Assembly: GCA_030248135.1 (NCBI GenBank)
Contig: JASANC010004227.1
Coordinates: forward strand, 62,001-126,000
Source of the DNA: Theristus sp. LFF4_11
Lineage: Eukaryota; Nematoda; Chromadorea; Monhysterida; Xyalidae
Reading direction: 5' to 3'
Length of the DNA: 64,000 nucleotides
Shown here: positions 1-11,221 of the stretch, piece after piece
How positions within the stretch are numbered: the first letter of the stretch is position 1
How the letters are laid out: each line of letters begins with the position of its first letter
Translations under genes and position numbers: made by a program
The notes under the pieces: model-generated
Told to the model about the DNA's origin: nothing
What the model saw: the letters and a program-made list of their open reading frames with translations, nothing else
Database searches by the model: none

Positions 1-683
1 CCTGACGATTTGTCGCCGCACACCTTGCACGGAATCACCTCGATTTGAGCTGCAAAATTCAGTGAAACACGATTGATTGAGAGTTCAAACTGATGTACGC
101 CAACTTTCACAGCAAACTGTCGTGAGTTTCGTCATTTCCCCGGTTCAAACGCACGCAACAGGGAGTGTAATCGTATGATTACACCAACACGACACATGAA
201 TTCATTGGGAAGAGTGTATTCTTGGAACTTTTCTATTGAAAATGGTGGTGGATGTTATGCGCGGAGAGCAAAAAAAAATACAAATGAACACACAGTGCCT
301 GGTGTTTAGGAACATCGCATTCAACAAAACTGAGCGAGCAACCAATAGTGGCCGAAATCCAAATGTGATTATCGAAATCGACCCAGATCACCGAACAAAC
401 GCACAAGCGCTCACACACGATTCACGTCGGTCGCAAGCAGCTCGGCACCGTTCATGCCAGCTGCAGTGTACACCGCGGCACACTCACCGTCCGGATCGTC
501 GTAGTCGATCAGATTCGTCGAGTCCTGGTCGAGCGCGACAGAGCTCGCGGTTGAGTTTGATGAACTGCTGCTCACTTGTTGGTGTTGGTGCGCGAGTTTC
601 GCGCCACTGTTGCTGTTGGGCAGATTTGCCATCTTGCTCGGCGCTAACATCGCCTTTATATCCCCCAAAAAACAAGCACACAC
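1..683 (-). CDS. HR3/ROR-type nuclear receptor, 5' exons (partial, cut by window edge)
   Basis: Two minus-strand exons are visible. Exon 49..1 follows a TTTTGCAG acceptor and reads QIEVIPCKVCGDKSSG, the opening of the nuclear-receptor C4 DNA-binding domain with the first zinc-binding cysteines; this wording is typical of the NR1F group (insect HR3, nematode NHR-23, vertebrate ROR). HR3-type receptors are nuclear transcription factors active in moulting and development. The upstream exon is an open frame from about 651 (in-frame ATG) to about 415, rich in Ser, Asn and Gln and ending in an acidic stretch (DYDDPDGECAAVYTAAG), as expected for the A/B region. The acceptor needs one base from the donor exon; the only GT in that phase lies just after residue N of DVN. 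The donor choice and the start codon are inferred. The rest of the gene lies outside the window. Confidence 0.8.
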
Positions 684-2271
684 GATCCTCTTGCGTCGAA
701 TTTAGGCCACTGGGTCAAATCGCCGCTGAGACAGAAACAAGACCGTGTGGCGGGGTGGAACAAGTTCGGCTCAGGTGTTTGCAGTCTTGTGTTTGTGGTG
801 CAGATTCGTGTGAGAGAGGTCGAAGTCGACAAAGAATATAATGATAATGACGAAGTCTATTAGCGATGCAGCGCTTGTTTTGATCTATTGATAAGGTGAC
901 GTCTGTGCCTCGGTCTCCAGGGTTGTCCGTGGGTGTTTCGGTTCAATCAACGTCACTAAAAAGGCAATCGAGTTCATATAGATGGGCATGGGGAATACGA
1001 TTGGGAGATGCAGTAAAAATGTAAATGACGCAATCCCGAAAACGGAGACGCGATGTGTGTACACACACAGCAAGAATCTGGGCACTATAAGCAAATGGGA
1101 AAACAAAAAACAGTCAAAAATAGCAATCAAACGCACGAGAAAAAACGGCAAACAAGCCTACGCATCCATTGAGAAACACTTTACGACCGTTGCACGCCAC
1201 GTTAGCAAGCACAACTTTCGTTCATAAGATTCTCAAGATGCAGGATTATCATTTTTATGAATGGAAAACAGCGTAGGGGGCTTGGGATGAGATGCATCAT
1301 CAGTCGTCGTGTGTAATTAACGAAGGGAATGGGAGAAAAATAGATAAAAAATGCGACAGGTCTACCGGTTCGTACGCACGCTATGCAAACCCTAAAAATA
1401 AGACACCGTGCATCGTCAACCATCTATTTGCGGAGTCTCTCTGCTCTTTTGCATAGTAATTAACGAGTGAACCAAAGATGAGATGCGAACCCTCTTACGT
1501 GCGTACTTTTTCTACTACTCGCTTCACAATAAAAACCGAGCATCAAACTGTCTCTGCTGATCGTGCTGTGTAATAGCGAAACCGAAAAAAAACTGCCCAT
1601 TGAACAGCCAACACAACACACGCAAGCAACACGCCACGTTGCGTTTATGAACAAGAATCGTCGTCGCCAACAGCAAGCAAGGAGAGCCATCATGTGCAAA
1701 CGCGCGCGTTGCGTGGTGGTGCATTTGTGCACTAACACTCTGCAGTCTGCACGCATTGTACACCGTTTGTGCGCTGTTGTTGCTGTTTTGAAATGAAGCG
1801 CGCCCATTTTTGTGTGTGTTTCTCTGATTTCTTCTGTGCTTACATGCTGCAGACGTTGGGCGAATTTTTTGGGGAGACATCGTCGTCACAACAACAACGC
1901 AGACAGACACACAACAACTATTGTGCAACAATCAACCAATAAGCTCCATTCATATGCAGCGGTTGAGTTAGTGTCTCTGATCTAAATTCGCATTTTCTTC
2001 TGTTTTTCTTTCTGGTTGAGTTCCCACTTCTGGGGATTATTCAGCAAGTGTTTGCTTTTTGTCTGGAAGGACGTGCATTGTCATTTCGGAACCAAAGATC
2101 TGATTCGTCATTCCAAACCATTCGTTTATTCTGACCACAAATGTTTTCAGGTCGCTTTTTTTATTATAGCTCCTGAAGTTTTCTGAAATCAAACAAAAGC
2201 TACATTAAATGTCCATGTGTGATGTTACCTGCATCATTTTGTAAATTTGGCAAGTTTGTTGATGTTGTGAT
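684..2271. other. No gene seen (probable HR3 intron, part 1)
   Basis: AT-rich, with many short open frames on both strands that lack family resemblance, codon bias or credible splice structure. I see no RNA gene or repeat here. Confidence 0.5.
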
Positions 2272-3048
2272 TAGAGTTGGTAAAAAACCGGTTTTTTATA
2301 TTGCCAGGAAAAAAAAACCGGTTTCTTTTCCGTTTTAAACCGTTTTAAAACCATAAAAAACCGAATGCTTCCCACCTCCTAAACTTTTCAGAACTTGGCA
2401 TCTTGAACTCAAAATAGGAAATACATCAAAATTAGTGATTTTGAGCAGCGTAAAATGCTGTTTTCGGGCATACAACCGACCCAATATGCTATTTTTGCCA
2501 CCAAATGCTACCCAATTTTTTGTTTCAAATCAAATTAATTTCGCTTTTATTGGTTTCCAGGGCTGGGCAGTGACCGTGTAGGTGTGGGGAGCGGGGAGGG
2601 AGTGAGGGACGGTTGCAAGGAGACCGGATAGCTGACCTCGATTAGGGGGCGAGATTTGCAGAACTGCAAAGTGAAACCGGTGGCGGATTGCGTTTGAAAA
2701 ACAACATTTCATCAGTTACCCTTTGCAAATCGACAACATCGTCAGTCAGTCTGCATATGCACTTAGTTTAGCAGTCACCTTGTCTTCATCGTATTTCACT
2801 TGACCCTTGCCACAAAAGCTTCTGCAAAATGATGCTTCACCAGTTCAGTTTGACACAGTTCACTGCACCGTTTTTTCAAAAATATAATTTTACATTTTAT
2901 CAATCAAACGAAGAGTTGTGATTTTTAACCACGAAGTTTGAAAATTTTTAAGGTAAAAAACCGGTTCTTTATTTTTTCAAAAAAAAAACTGAAAAAAAAC
3001 CGGTTTTAAAACGGAAAAGAAACCGGTTTTTTTCCTGTGCCAACCCTA
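2272..3048. mobile_element. hAT-type MITE (non-autonomous DNA transposon)
   Basis: The 777-base element starts TAGAGTTGG and ends CCAACCCTA, and is flanked on both sides by the same 8-base sequence GTTGTGAT (2264-2271 and 3049-3056). An 8-base target duplication with a YARNG-type terminus is the hallmark of the hAT superfamily. The terminal inverted repeats extend about 80-100 bases and are full of the motif AAAACCGGTTT. There is no transposase frame inside, so it must be mobilised by a transposase encoded elsewhere. Confidence 0.85.
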
Positions 3049-3299
3049 GTTGTGATCAACTTTTCCCCGATTTTTTTGTGTAAACAACTGTTTCGCACAC
3101 CCAGGGAACAACAAATTCATTATTCACCCATCAACAGAAATAGACCAAACCAGATGTGTGCGCGTTCACCGCTGAAGTTGTCGTGTTTTAAACGAAAAAA
3201 AAGGAAATTGTAAACTTTCCGTAAGTTTGTTCTCAACTTCGACGGGTTTGTAATGACCTTCTAACAATTCAAATTTTGATCCCATCATTGACATACGTT

Positions 3300-4034
3300 T
3301 AGGGTTGTTAAAAAAAACAAAAATCGTCATTTTTGTTTTTTTTTAAAAAAAAAAAATTTTTTTTTAAAAAAAAAAATTTCAAAAATCAAAGTTGTGCTAA
3401 ATCAATCAGGGAGTCCGAAGAACCACATATGATATGCAAGCGCCTCCCGAATGACACCCGTATGGCGGAACTTTGCAGATTTTGTTTTGGTGACCTCAAT
3501 TACCCCTTTTCCAAACCGTCACCATGCCTCTTCTTGTGTTTTGACCTCCAAAACGTCACTAATTCTCCCCAGCTAAGCTAATGCTGAAGTGAAGACAAAC
3601 ATACCGCCTTGAAATTCGATCAATTCTTCTGATGGTGTCGCGACGACACGACACGAAGCAGCAACCAGACAACGTAGCGCTTGCAAACGGTGCAGCGAGC
3701 ACAATCGGACGCTCTGCGAGGCTAATCGTCACCTTATCTGCATCGGAAATGGTAGGCTAAGCTTTGGGACGCTCAAAAACTTCATCGCAGATGTTGTCGA
3801 AGCCTAAAATCAGTCGGTAAAACGGCCCAAAATCGACTGCTAAAGGTTTTACGAGGTATAATCAAAGAAAATTTTTGTTGAACTTTCGAAAAATTGTGCC
3901 AAAATTGAGGTTTTCAGAGCATATTAGAGGAAAATTTTTCGAATTTAAAAAAAAAAAAAAAATTGGCATTTTTGTTTTTTTTTAATCACTTTTTTTTTAA
4001 AAAAAAAATTTTTCATTTTTGTTTAACAACCCTA
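3300..4034. mobile_element. Second hAT-type MITE
   Basis: A 735-base element bounded by TAGGGTTGTTAAA and TTTAACAACCCTA, with the 8-base target duplication CATACGTT on both sides (3292-3299 and 4035-4042). The termini match those of the neighbouring element at 2272 (TAGRGTTG), so both probably used the same transposase. The subterminal regions are poly-A/poly-T runs that form long inverted repeats. No coding capacity is visible. Confidence 0.85.
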
Positions 4035-4773
4035 CATACGTTCTTCAATACGCCATTTCGAATTTCACTCTCACATCCGAACCTTCTAAAAAACTTGTGC
4101 CCTTCCGATAAAAAAAACCACACGACAATCGGAGGGGTGCACAAAAAACCTCGAGAATAACTGGTGACAAAAACGGTAAAATACGCTCACGCAACGTGAG
4201 AGCGATTTGAAATGTTTTTAACAAAAACACAACGAAACGCGTCCATGCACGTGCGACGACGGCGACGACGAACCTGACCCAGTGACCTTAGTGCCAAGTA
4301 CGGCCGTGCATCCACCCACACGCAGCAAAATCTCTCCCGTTTTTTTCACATTCACGACGCCGCTAGGTGTTTTCTTACGCCCATTTTCGCTGGCAAAACT
4401 TTTATTTCAACTACCCATTATTATCATTACGACGACTAATAACAAAACAACACTGATACTAACAATGAGACATCATACATGGCAGAGTCTCAATGCATGG
4501 GAAGAGTGCGAGTGGTTTGTGCGCAACTACAAGTGCGCACGCGCACCACACCGTTTGCAAAAAAACAAACGAATTTTAATCGTCGTCGTCAATCAAGAGT
4601 ACACAAATTGCCTCAGAAAAAAATTGACAATCATATTTGTTTGTGAACAGCGCTTATAGTATGCAAGAACTGCCAATCAACGACACAATTATTGAGAAAC
4701 AACTTTCAGCTTTGCCTACATTACTAAACCAAAGCCAAGTTTACAATCTGTTTTGTTGTTTAGTTCGGTTTCA

Positions 4774-4866
4774 ATGAAGTCGTTGTAGGTTCCTAATCCT
4801 AAGCCCAATCCTAATCCTAATGAAGTCGTTGTAGGTTCCTAATCCTAAACCTAATCCTGATCCTAA
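4774..4866. repeat. Short tandem duplication with CCTAAT-type repeats
   Basis: The segment beginning TGAAGTCGTTGTAGG at 4775 is repeated at 4821 (period 46); each copy is followed by degenerate CCTAAT/CCTAAG units. It resembles telomere-like sequence but is too short and degenerate to be a telomere. Confidence 0.7.
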
Positions 4867-7057
4867 GTGAAGCCTTTTTAACAAAGTGAAAGTGCCTTGA
4901 TTGACAGCTTTGTTGAAGGGGTGAAACATTGGGATCAGGGATCAGCTCCAGCTCCGGTTTAGCTTTGTAGTTTTACGCAACTTTCACATAAAAAGTTAAA
5001 TTCGAAATCGGATACAAAAAGTTGTTGGGTTCCAATTTTCATCAGTTTCAAATACATCAACAAGATGAACTAGAACAAACATGGAATGCAGCAATAGACA
5101 TTAGACCACAACTCACTCAACACACTCGTCAATTTCACCTGGTATGCTCGCCAGTTCGTAGTCCACGAAAAGTGGATAAAAATTAAAAGAAAAACGAAAA
5201 AGCTAAATGCTCAAATCAAATGAAAACGCAGCACGAAAAACGGGACAGAAGAAGAAAGTATTATTATCGGATGCGCACTCGAAAATGTTAGAACTGCGTA
5301 GTAACTAACTGAACATCAAATCTTGACAAAAATATTTTGTCGGATTGGATAATTTGGAACATTTACTGATTGGCTGGCGCGCGACCCTGATCAGGTTCAA
5401 ACGCGGTTCGTTCAAATTGCCCTTTGCTTTTTTTACATTTTTAAATTGTTGACTGTTTGTGTTGATGAATATTTGACTTTTTAATGGACAAACTTGTTTG
5501 TGATTTATAAAATGCTGAAACATCAAAAAAGCAACTTTTAAGGCGATTTTTTTCAGAAAAGACTGACGATGACGGTGAAGAATGTAAATTGAAAACTGCA
5601 TTTTTAAATAGAAACAAATTGTCTGTAAACAGTTCAAAGATGCAGAAAAGCTGTTTCCAACGTTTTTTTCTGAAACAAAATATGAAATATCGCCTTAAAA
5701 TTGTTTTTTTTTATTTTTCTGCATTACATAAATTACAAACAAGTAGTTTTGTTTGACCATTAAAAATCCAAACATTCATCAACACAAACACTCAAAAAAT
5801 TGAGAAAAAGCAGAGCATAGTTGTTCCAGAGCTGGGGGGGGGTTGGGGGATATATACAATAGAGATAGTAGATAGATAATAGAGCTGAGCCAAAAAAGCG
5901 TGCTTCAAATACAATTAATTAAAAAACTATGGTCGGGCGTATGCACCGCAATAGGTATAGATAGGTTTAGGCTCAGAGCCAGGCGACGCGGCGACGTTTA
6001 CAGCGAAGCGACCAGCGAGCGGTAAAAAGCGAACTGACAAGCGTGGCGCGAGCGTCGGGGAGTGGGGACGCCAAAAACAAGAAAATGAATTCATAAACTC
6101 CTAGTCTGACAGCGGTCAGCATTAGCGTTAAAACTAGGAATAGGACTTGGATTCGCATCGCATAAGAGCTTATTGCAGCGGTCAAACATGCAACAGTTTT
6201 TTTTCTTCAAAAAGTTGAAAACAAGACACAAAACTATTTATAATGGTTGCTTTGCTAGTGTGGTGAGATTGCTTGGCAAATGAACTGGTGTTGTCGTGAA
6301 CATAGTTTTTATTGTAACAAAATTACAGTTTATCTCAATGGTTAGTTTTACCGGTTTTGAGTAAAAAGATGTGGTGACATAAACGTTTATTAACTGGACG
6401 CACTGGAACAAAATGAATGAAATAACAGTGCAGAAATAACATTGTGAAAATGCAATACATGCATTATAAATGTACGCCAACATTAAAACTATGCGGATTA
6501 CAGTGTATCTTAACCTTTGATTAAAAATGAAAAACTGTCTACATGTGCAAGATATCCAGTTTTAAAATAATTCACTCCATTCCCTAATATGTCAGGGAAC
6601 ATGGCCCATTTAGAATTGCGTCAATTCAAAATCAGCGTGTTCTGAAAATCGCGGTATTAAGGCATTTCAACACGAACGAAGGGGAGGAGGGGGTAGAAAC
6701 GAAAAGTGATGTATCCAGTATACACAAAAGAAAAGTTTTCATAATGATATGTTTGTGTGATTATCGCGCAAAGTTTTATTATTGCTGCATGTAAATGCAA
6801 CAATCAAAGGTGTATTTTTATATAAGACTGTCTGACTTCTAAGACTGTACATTGATGTTCACAAAATAATCCGCTGGCACTTGATACTGATTCGCTGAGA
6901 CGTTTTCGCAAAGCAATAGTGATTTTGTTATAATTAAATAAACGGCTAAACGAAATGAACGACGAGTGAGTACTATACTCAGTTTTTATTCATGGAACAT
7001 GCATGGAACGGTTTATTTATTTTTTAGAAACAAGCTCACAATTCCAAAAAAAGCACT
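4867..7057. other. No gene seen (probable HR3 intron, part 2)
   Basis: AT-rich DNA with only short, unrecognisable frames. A G-run followed by imperfect GATA units lies near 5832-5885. Confidence 0.5.
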
Positions 7058-7221
7058 GGTCTAAATTATATAGGCAATCAGCTGGTTGGCTGGCGATCAT
7101 GCAAAGCATGCTTTCTGTACAGGATAGACTCCGCCTCCACAGCATACCTACGTACACAAAATATATGCATCACGTGATCACCAACCAGTCAGCTGATTGC
7201 CAATAATTTGGAGTTTGTCTG
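7058..7221. mobile_element. Degenerate copy of a Tc1/mariner-like MITE upstream of U2
   Basis: An imperfect inverted repeat: the left arm around 7064-7100 (GGCAATCAGCTGGTTGGC) pairs with the right arm around 7165-7205 (CCAGTCAGCTGATTGCC). It matches the better-preserved element at 13710-13875 but has lost the outermost bases of its left end. Both copies lie at nearly the same distance (160-170 bases) upstream of a U2 gene, so they were duplicated together. Confidence 0.7.
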
Positions 7222-7326
7222 TAAACACGCAGTTTGTTTATGTATGGCACATGCACGCAAACGTTTTCTTTCGTCAGACCAACGTCAGACTTTGTCAGAT
7301 AACCCGTTGTGTAGCTCTCGCTTTAA

Positions 7327-7391
7327 TGATTTTTCTGTTGCGAACGAGTTTCACTGCCGCATGACCAAGGCCAAATCGACACTGCAAAAGC
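7327..7391 (+). promoter_or_regulatory. Conserved U2 upstream block (candidate PSE region)
   Basis: The 65 bases before the U2 start are almost identical in all three U2 copies of the window, including copy 2 on the opposite strand. The core GTTTCACTGCCGCATGACC (about -45 to -27) is invariant. snRNA genes are driven by a proximal sequence element in this interval, so this block is the likely PSE. Conservation beyond the transcribed region in an inverted copy supports function, although recent duplication could also explain it. Confidence 0.5.
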
Positions 7392-7595
7392 ATCGCTTCT
7401 CGGCCTTTGGCTAAGATCAAGTGTTTAGTTTCTGTTCTTATCAGCTTAATCTCTGGTAGTGTTCCAACGGAGCACAATTTCGAGATTTACTGATTTTTGG
7501 GCCTAGGCGCAGCTGGCCGGAGAGGCCGGAGCTTGCTCCCCCTGTGCCACGGGTCGACCCGGTATCGCACCGCCTCCGGGATCGGCCCAGTTCCC
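7392..7595 (+). ncRNA. U2 spliceosomal snRNA, copy 1
   Basis: Begins with the universal U2 5' end ATCGCTTCTCGGCC, keeps AAGATCAAG (used in the U2/U6 helix), has the Sm site GATTTTTGG, and ends in the stem-loop III/IV region (GGAGCTTGCTCC, then CACGGG...CGGGATCGGCCCAG) that matches Caenorhabditis and Drosophila U2. The RNA pairs with the intron branch point in the nucleus. Two oddities: the branch-point recognition segment reads GTGTTTAGTTTCTG in place of the canonical GTGTAGTATCTG, and this copy carries a 9-base duplication in stem III absent from copies 2 and 3. A hairpin (GTTCCC/GGGAAC) follows the 3' end. It lies in the presumed HR3 intron on the opposite strand. Confidence 0.9.
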
Positions 7596-7605
7596 TTTGG
7601 GGAAC

Positions 7606-8414
7606 AAAAGACGGAACAGAGATGAGCAAAATTCAGTCCAGTTTATACTGATCCTCGTTGTATTGGAGTCTAACAGCTTTTAAAATGTAGATTTTAATAA
7701 GAAATTCCAGCCGAACAAACATTTTGCAGGTTGCGTTAATCTTACATCTTTCATCTTTTTATACGCTTGTCCTTTTTGCTTCCTTTAGTTTCCTACTCGT
7801 TTTTAACAGCGGCTTTTCCTCAAAGATTTGAATGAGAACAGCCCCAAGACAAGATGAGCTGTTGTTGTTGACCATAAATTAGCCTTTTTGGACAAAATGT
7901 TTGATTGACTGTTTAATACAGTCACATGGAAAACAACTTTTTTGAGAAACGAAAGTGAACGCATATTGAAAAACAGCGAAAATTGTTAAAAACACGCTAC
8001 AGTTGGTTTGTTGTTGAAACTGAAAGTGCTTGGTCGGTTGCAAAAAAACGTCAATGCGTTGAAAATTTGACGTTTTTCAGCGTTCATAATAAATAGTTGC
8101 ACGCTTCATTAATTGCATTGATAAGAAGTTGAACGTCTTGGAAGAGGGGAGGGAAGTGCTAGAGCTTGAAACTACACACAAAGTGCTGCGTTTGAAGGCG
8201 GCTTCAACACATTGCTGATATGTCAGATTCTCATTGAAGCCAGAATGCAAATAAACCATATTTCAAACCAGAATAACCTATGCGCAGGTGTATTTCTGTG
8301 CTTTTCGTGCGTGTGCATGAAAACGCTGGTCAACGACGAAAGCCACCAAAAAAACTCAAATTGAACCAGCCAAAAACCAGACAAACGATGCCACCCAAGT
8401 GTAATAATAAAGTG
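7606..8414. other. No gene seen
   Basis: AT-rich DNA downstream of the first U2 gene; short frames only. Confidence 0.5.
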
Positions 8415-8696
8415 TCACCAACCGCGCATGCCACTGGCAGCGGCGGCCGCAGCAGCCAACGCCGCCGACGAGGACGTGCGGCCGGTGGGCGACGCCGTGG
8501 AGCAGTGCGCCAGCAGCAGCGAGTGCTGCACCGCGCTGCTCGTGGCGTCCAGGTGCAGCTGCTGCTCGTGTTGCTGCTGGACGCCCGCGGACGTGCTCGC
8601 CACCTGCATCGTCAGGTCGCCATTGGCCGTGCACGCGCCCGCTCGTGGCGCCGACGACGACGACACGGACGGATCGAACGCAGCCTCGAACAGAAT
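8415..8696 (-). CDS. Possible additional N-terminal exon of the HR3-type receptor
   Basis: A minus-strand open stretch encodes a low-complexity Ser/Gln/His/Ala-rich peptide (QQQHEQQLHLD, then a polyalanine run) and ends at a plausible donor in GCGCGGTTGGTGA. Codon use is GC-rich, like the other coding exons here and unlike the AT-rich surroundings. An in-frame stop lies upstream, so it either begins at an internal ATG (residues MQVAST) or after an acceptor near CTGTTCGAG. Composition and orientation fit the variable A/B region of the receptor whose DNA-binding domain starts at position 49, which would imply an intron of about 7.7 kb. The link to that gene is inferred; it could belong to another transcript. 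Confidence 0.35.
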   Translation of the reverse strand: MLFEAAFDPSVSSSSAPRAGACTANGDLTMQVASTSAGVQQQHEQQLHLDATSSAVQHSLLLAHCSTASPTGRTSSSAALAAAAAAASGMRGW

Positions 8697-11221
8697 GATG
8701 GCGGTCGTATTAACGATCGTTTATTCGGAAATAACTGTCCTCCGATTTTGGCGTAAAAATGGAGTTCGTTTTGTTCGGCTTAGTTATTGTGTGGCTTGTT
8801 GGCCAGTGTCACCGGGTGCGTTGGCTGCGCATGCTATCGTGGCGCAGGGGTGCGCTCCGCTGAGAACCTGAAAAAAGATTTCAGCAATTTTACAGGGCAG
8901 GATCACGTTTTCAAATTGTCTATCATACTTTATAATCCGTTTGGAATCATCTTTATGTTATGCTTTATAATCCATTTTATTATCATCTTTTATGTTATGC
9001 TCTTACGCATTTCGCATGCTAGCCGCACGTTGTTTGACGTGGCATGTGGAGGCGGTGATGGTGCCGCAAGCTCGCGTCATTTATATGCCCTTGATGGTAA
9101 ATGCGCCCAGTTTTCGTGCTTCTGGCAGTGTTAATGCTTTCTTGCCGTCCGACATGGTGCATTTTTGTGATCGCGTGTGCTGTATACAGTATACACGGCA
9201 CGTCACGAAGTGCCGTAAACGAGTTCTATATATAAACCAAAGGTCCAGCTGTTCTTATCTAACATGTACTGTATGAATCATAACACAGAGAAAAAAGCAC
9301 GATAAGTGAAAAAGTTTTCACAAACGGCCCAGTAGTTGATACTGATCAACATGCCCTTGTTAAAGAACGGAAACAAAAATTAAAATATGGCCATTCATGC
9401 AAAAAGAACATGATGTAGCTGGTGGTCACCGCGTTTGAACGCACTGACAGCATGACATAAAGCTGGTCATGATAAATGACAATGACACAGACACAATGGA
9501 GTGTAAAAACTCGTATCAAAAGGTGTGAAAAAAAACGTGTGACGGAAAGTTCAAGCGAATAAAATAGCCGTATGCTTAGCCATAAAGTGCGAGTGTACAG
9601 TGAGTACAGAGCAATCATAGACACAGACACAATACGCACGCGCACACACGCTTTTATTACACCTGCGGTTGCGCGCGCCGTCTCTTTACCGCTGGCTATT
9701 TCAAGACTGTATTATGTGCGTGCACATGCGCTATATTGCAATATGATAATTCGCCTCTCTCAACAACATGCAGTCGTCATCTCTTGCACAAACGTATTGT
9801 GCTTGTTAAAGTCAGTTTCAAGCAGCCAACGAAAAAAATGATAAAAAACGCATGCGATCACCAGCAGCATAAGTGTGTGTAATGTACACAGACGTGAACA
9901 TGAGACGCATTGCATACAAAGGCATGCACGCGAGGGGACACGGGTGGTGGTACGCAGGTACAGCGCATGCTGATAACGCAACGCACCCATGCACGCACGC
10001 ACACACCGCACACAAACGCAGCTATCACCGCACGCACAAAATCCATGTAGACGCGGCAAGAAATTCAACTTGCGTGTTTATTTGTACATATATTTGAAAG
10101 AACACTGAGAATTTCAAAATATCATGTGGAATCGTGTGTACGTGCGTGCACATGGTCTCTCCACGGTGCAGCGCAAATAGCCGTCCAAAACTGAGTGCAC
10201 TGCAACACACACCGTGTGCTCCTGCAGCACACACACACACACATACACAGGGCGGTAAACGCATCAAAATTATCATTCAAAACGCATTGTACGTGCGTGT
10301 CACATGCGTGTGTGCATGCATTGATTGCGTGTCCACATGTATTGCATAACAGCGGTAGTTTACGTACGTAGTTTATAGTCGTCGTGTTCGCTCTGCGCGC
10401 GCTGTGTTACCGCAAAACGCAAGGTGTATGTGCGCACGTTCACTGTCAGCATCATATATGTTCAAGTGCACAATGCACGAACCTATGGTCGCATTTTTAT
10501 CATCACACGCAGTGTGTCTGTGTGTGTGCTGTTGAGTTTCAAATTCAAATTTATACATGCCCATGTGCGCACATCAAGAGGCACACACATACGTACTGTT
10601 ACATGTGCATGCGTGCCAAGAGCCCCCTGGCCGTGGTGGCCGACAAATACATGCCTGTCTATTATTTTTTATGATCATGATCATGCAATGGTTTCTCATC
10701 ATGATCAATGCGAAAGTTTTTCTTAAAGAAATTTAACCATAGCGTTGAAATCGCACTGGGCTCAAGAGTTTGAAAATATCATTGGCTAGTAAAGTTGCGT
10801 CAACAGTATACTATACACGTTCTCTGTTACAAAGATACGGGCTGTGCGAAAAACACTGCGATTTGCATTATTTTTTGATAGGCATTCAAGGTGCGATCTT
10901 GCAACATGTAATAGCGAAGTACATAGCCGTGGGTGGTCCGATGACTTTGTTCATTTCACTGTTGCTTTTGAAAATTCAACTGTAGAATACATGAAACCAA
11001 AACAATTGATTCCTTTGCAAAATTTGAACTTTTTATTTTCTTTCTATCATGCTACACACTACTGCCGATCAACCACACTTTTATGGAATGTATGTAGTTC
11101 GAGAACAGAATTAATTTTAACAGAATTATAGTTTATTGGTGTTTTGCTTAGAGCTGCAAATCCGGGCACAACACGCAGACTGTCACCACAAGTGCAACAC
11201 AAGCAATCAGCCTCTAATTCA
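8697..11221. repeat. Intergenic, with a long alternating purine-pyrimidine (CA/TG/CG) stretch
   Basis: From about 9,550 to 10,670 the sequence is dominated by CACACA, GCACGCAC and TGTGTG runs on both strands, including a CA run near 10,230 and the palindromic ATGATCATGATCATG near 10,672. The open frames here arise from the repeats and are not credible genes. Confidence 0.6.

Noticed and set aside
4799..4866. Telomere-like CCTAAT repeats
   Set aside because: Too short, degenerate and internal; better described as a small tandem duplication.
8428..8871. Ala/Cys-rich open frame on the plus strand
   Set aside because: It is the antisense shadow of the Gln/Ser/Ala-rich minus-strand exon; no domain and no splice logic.
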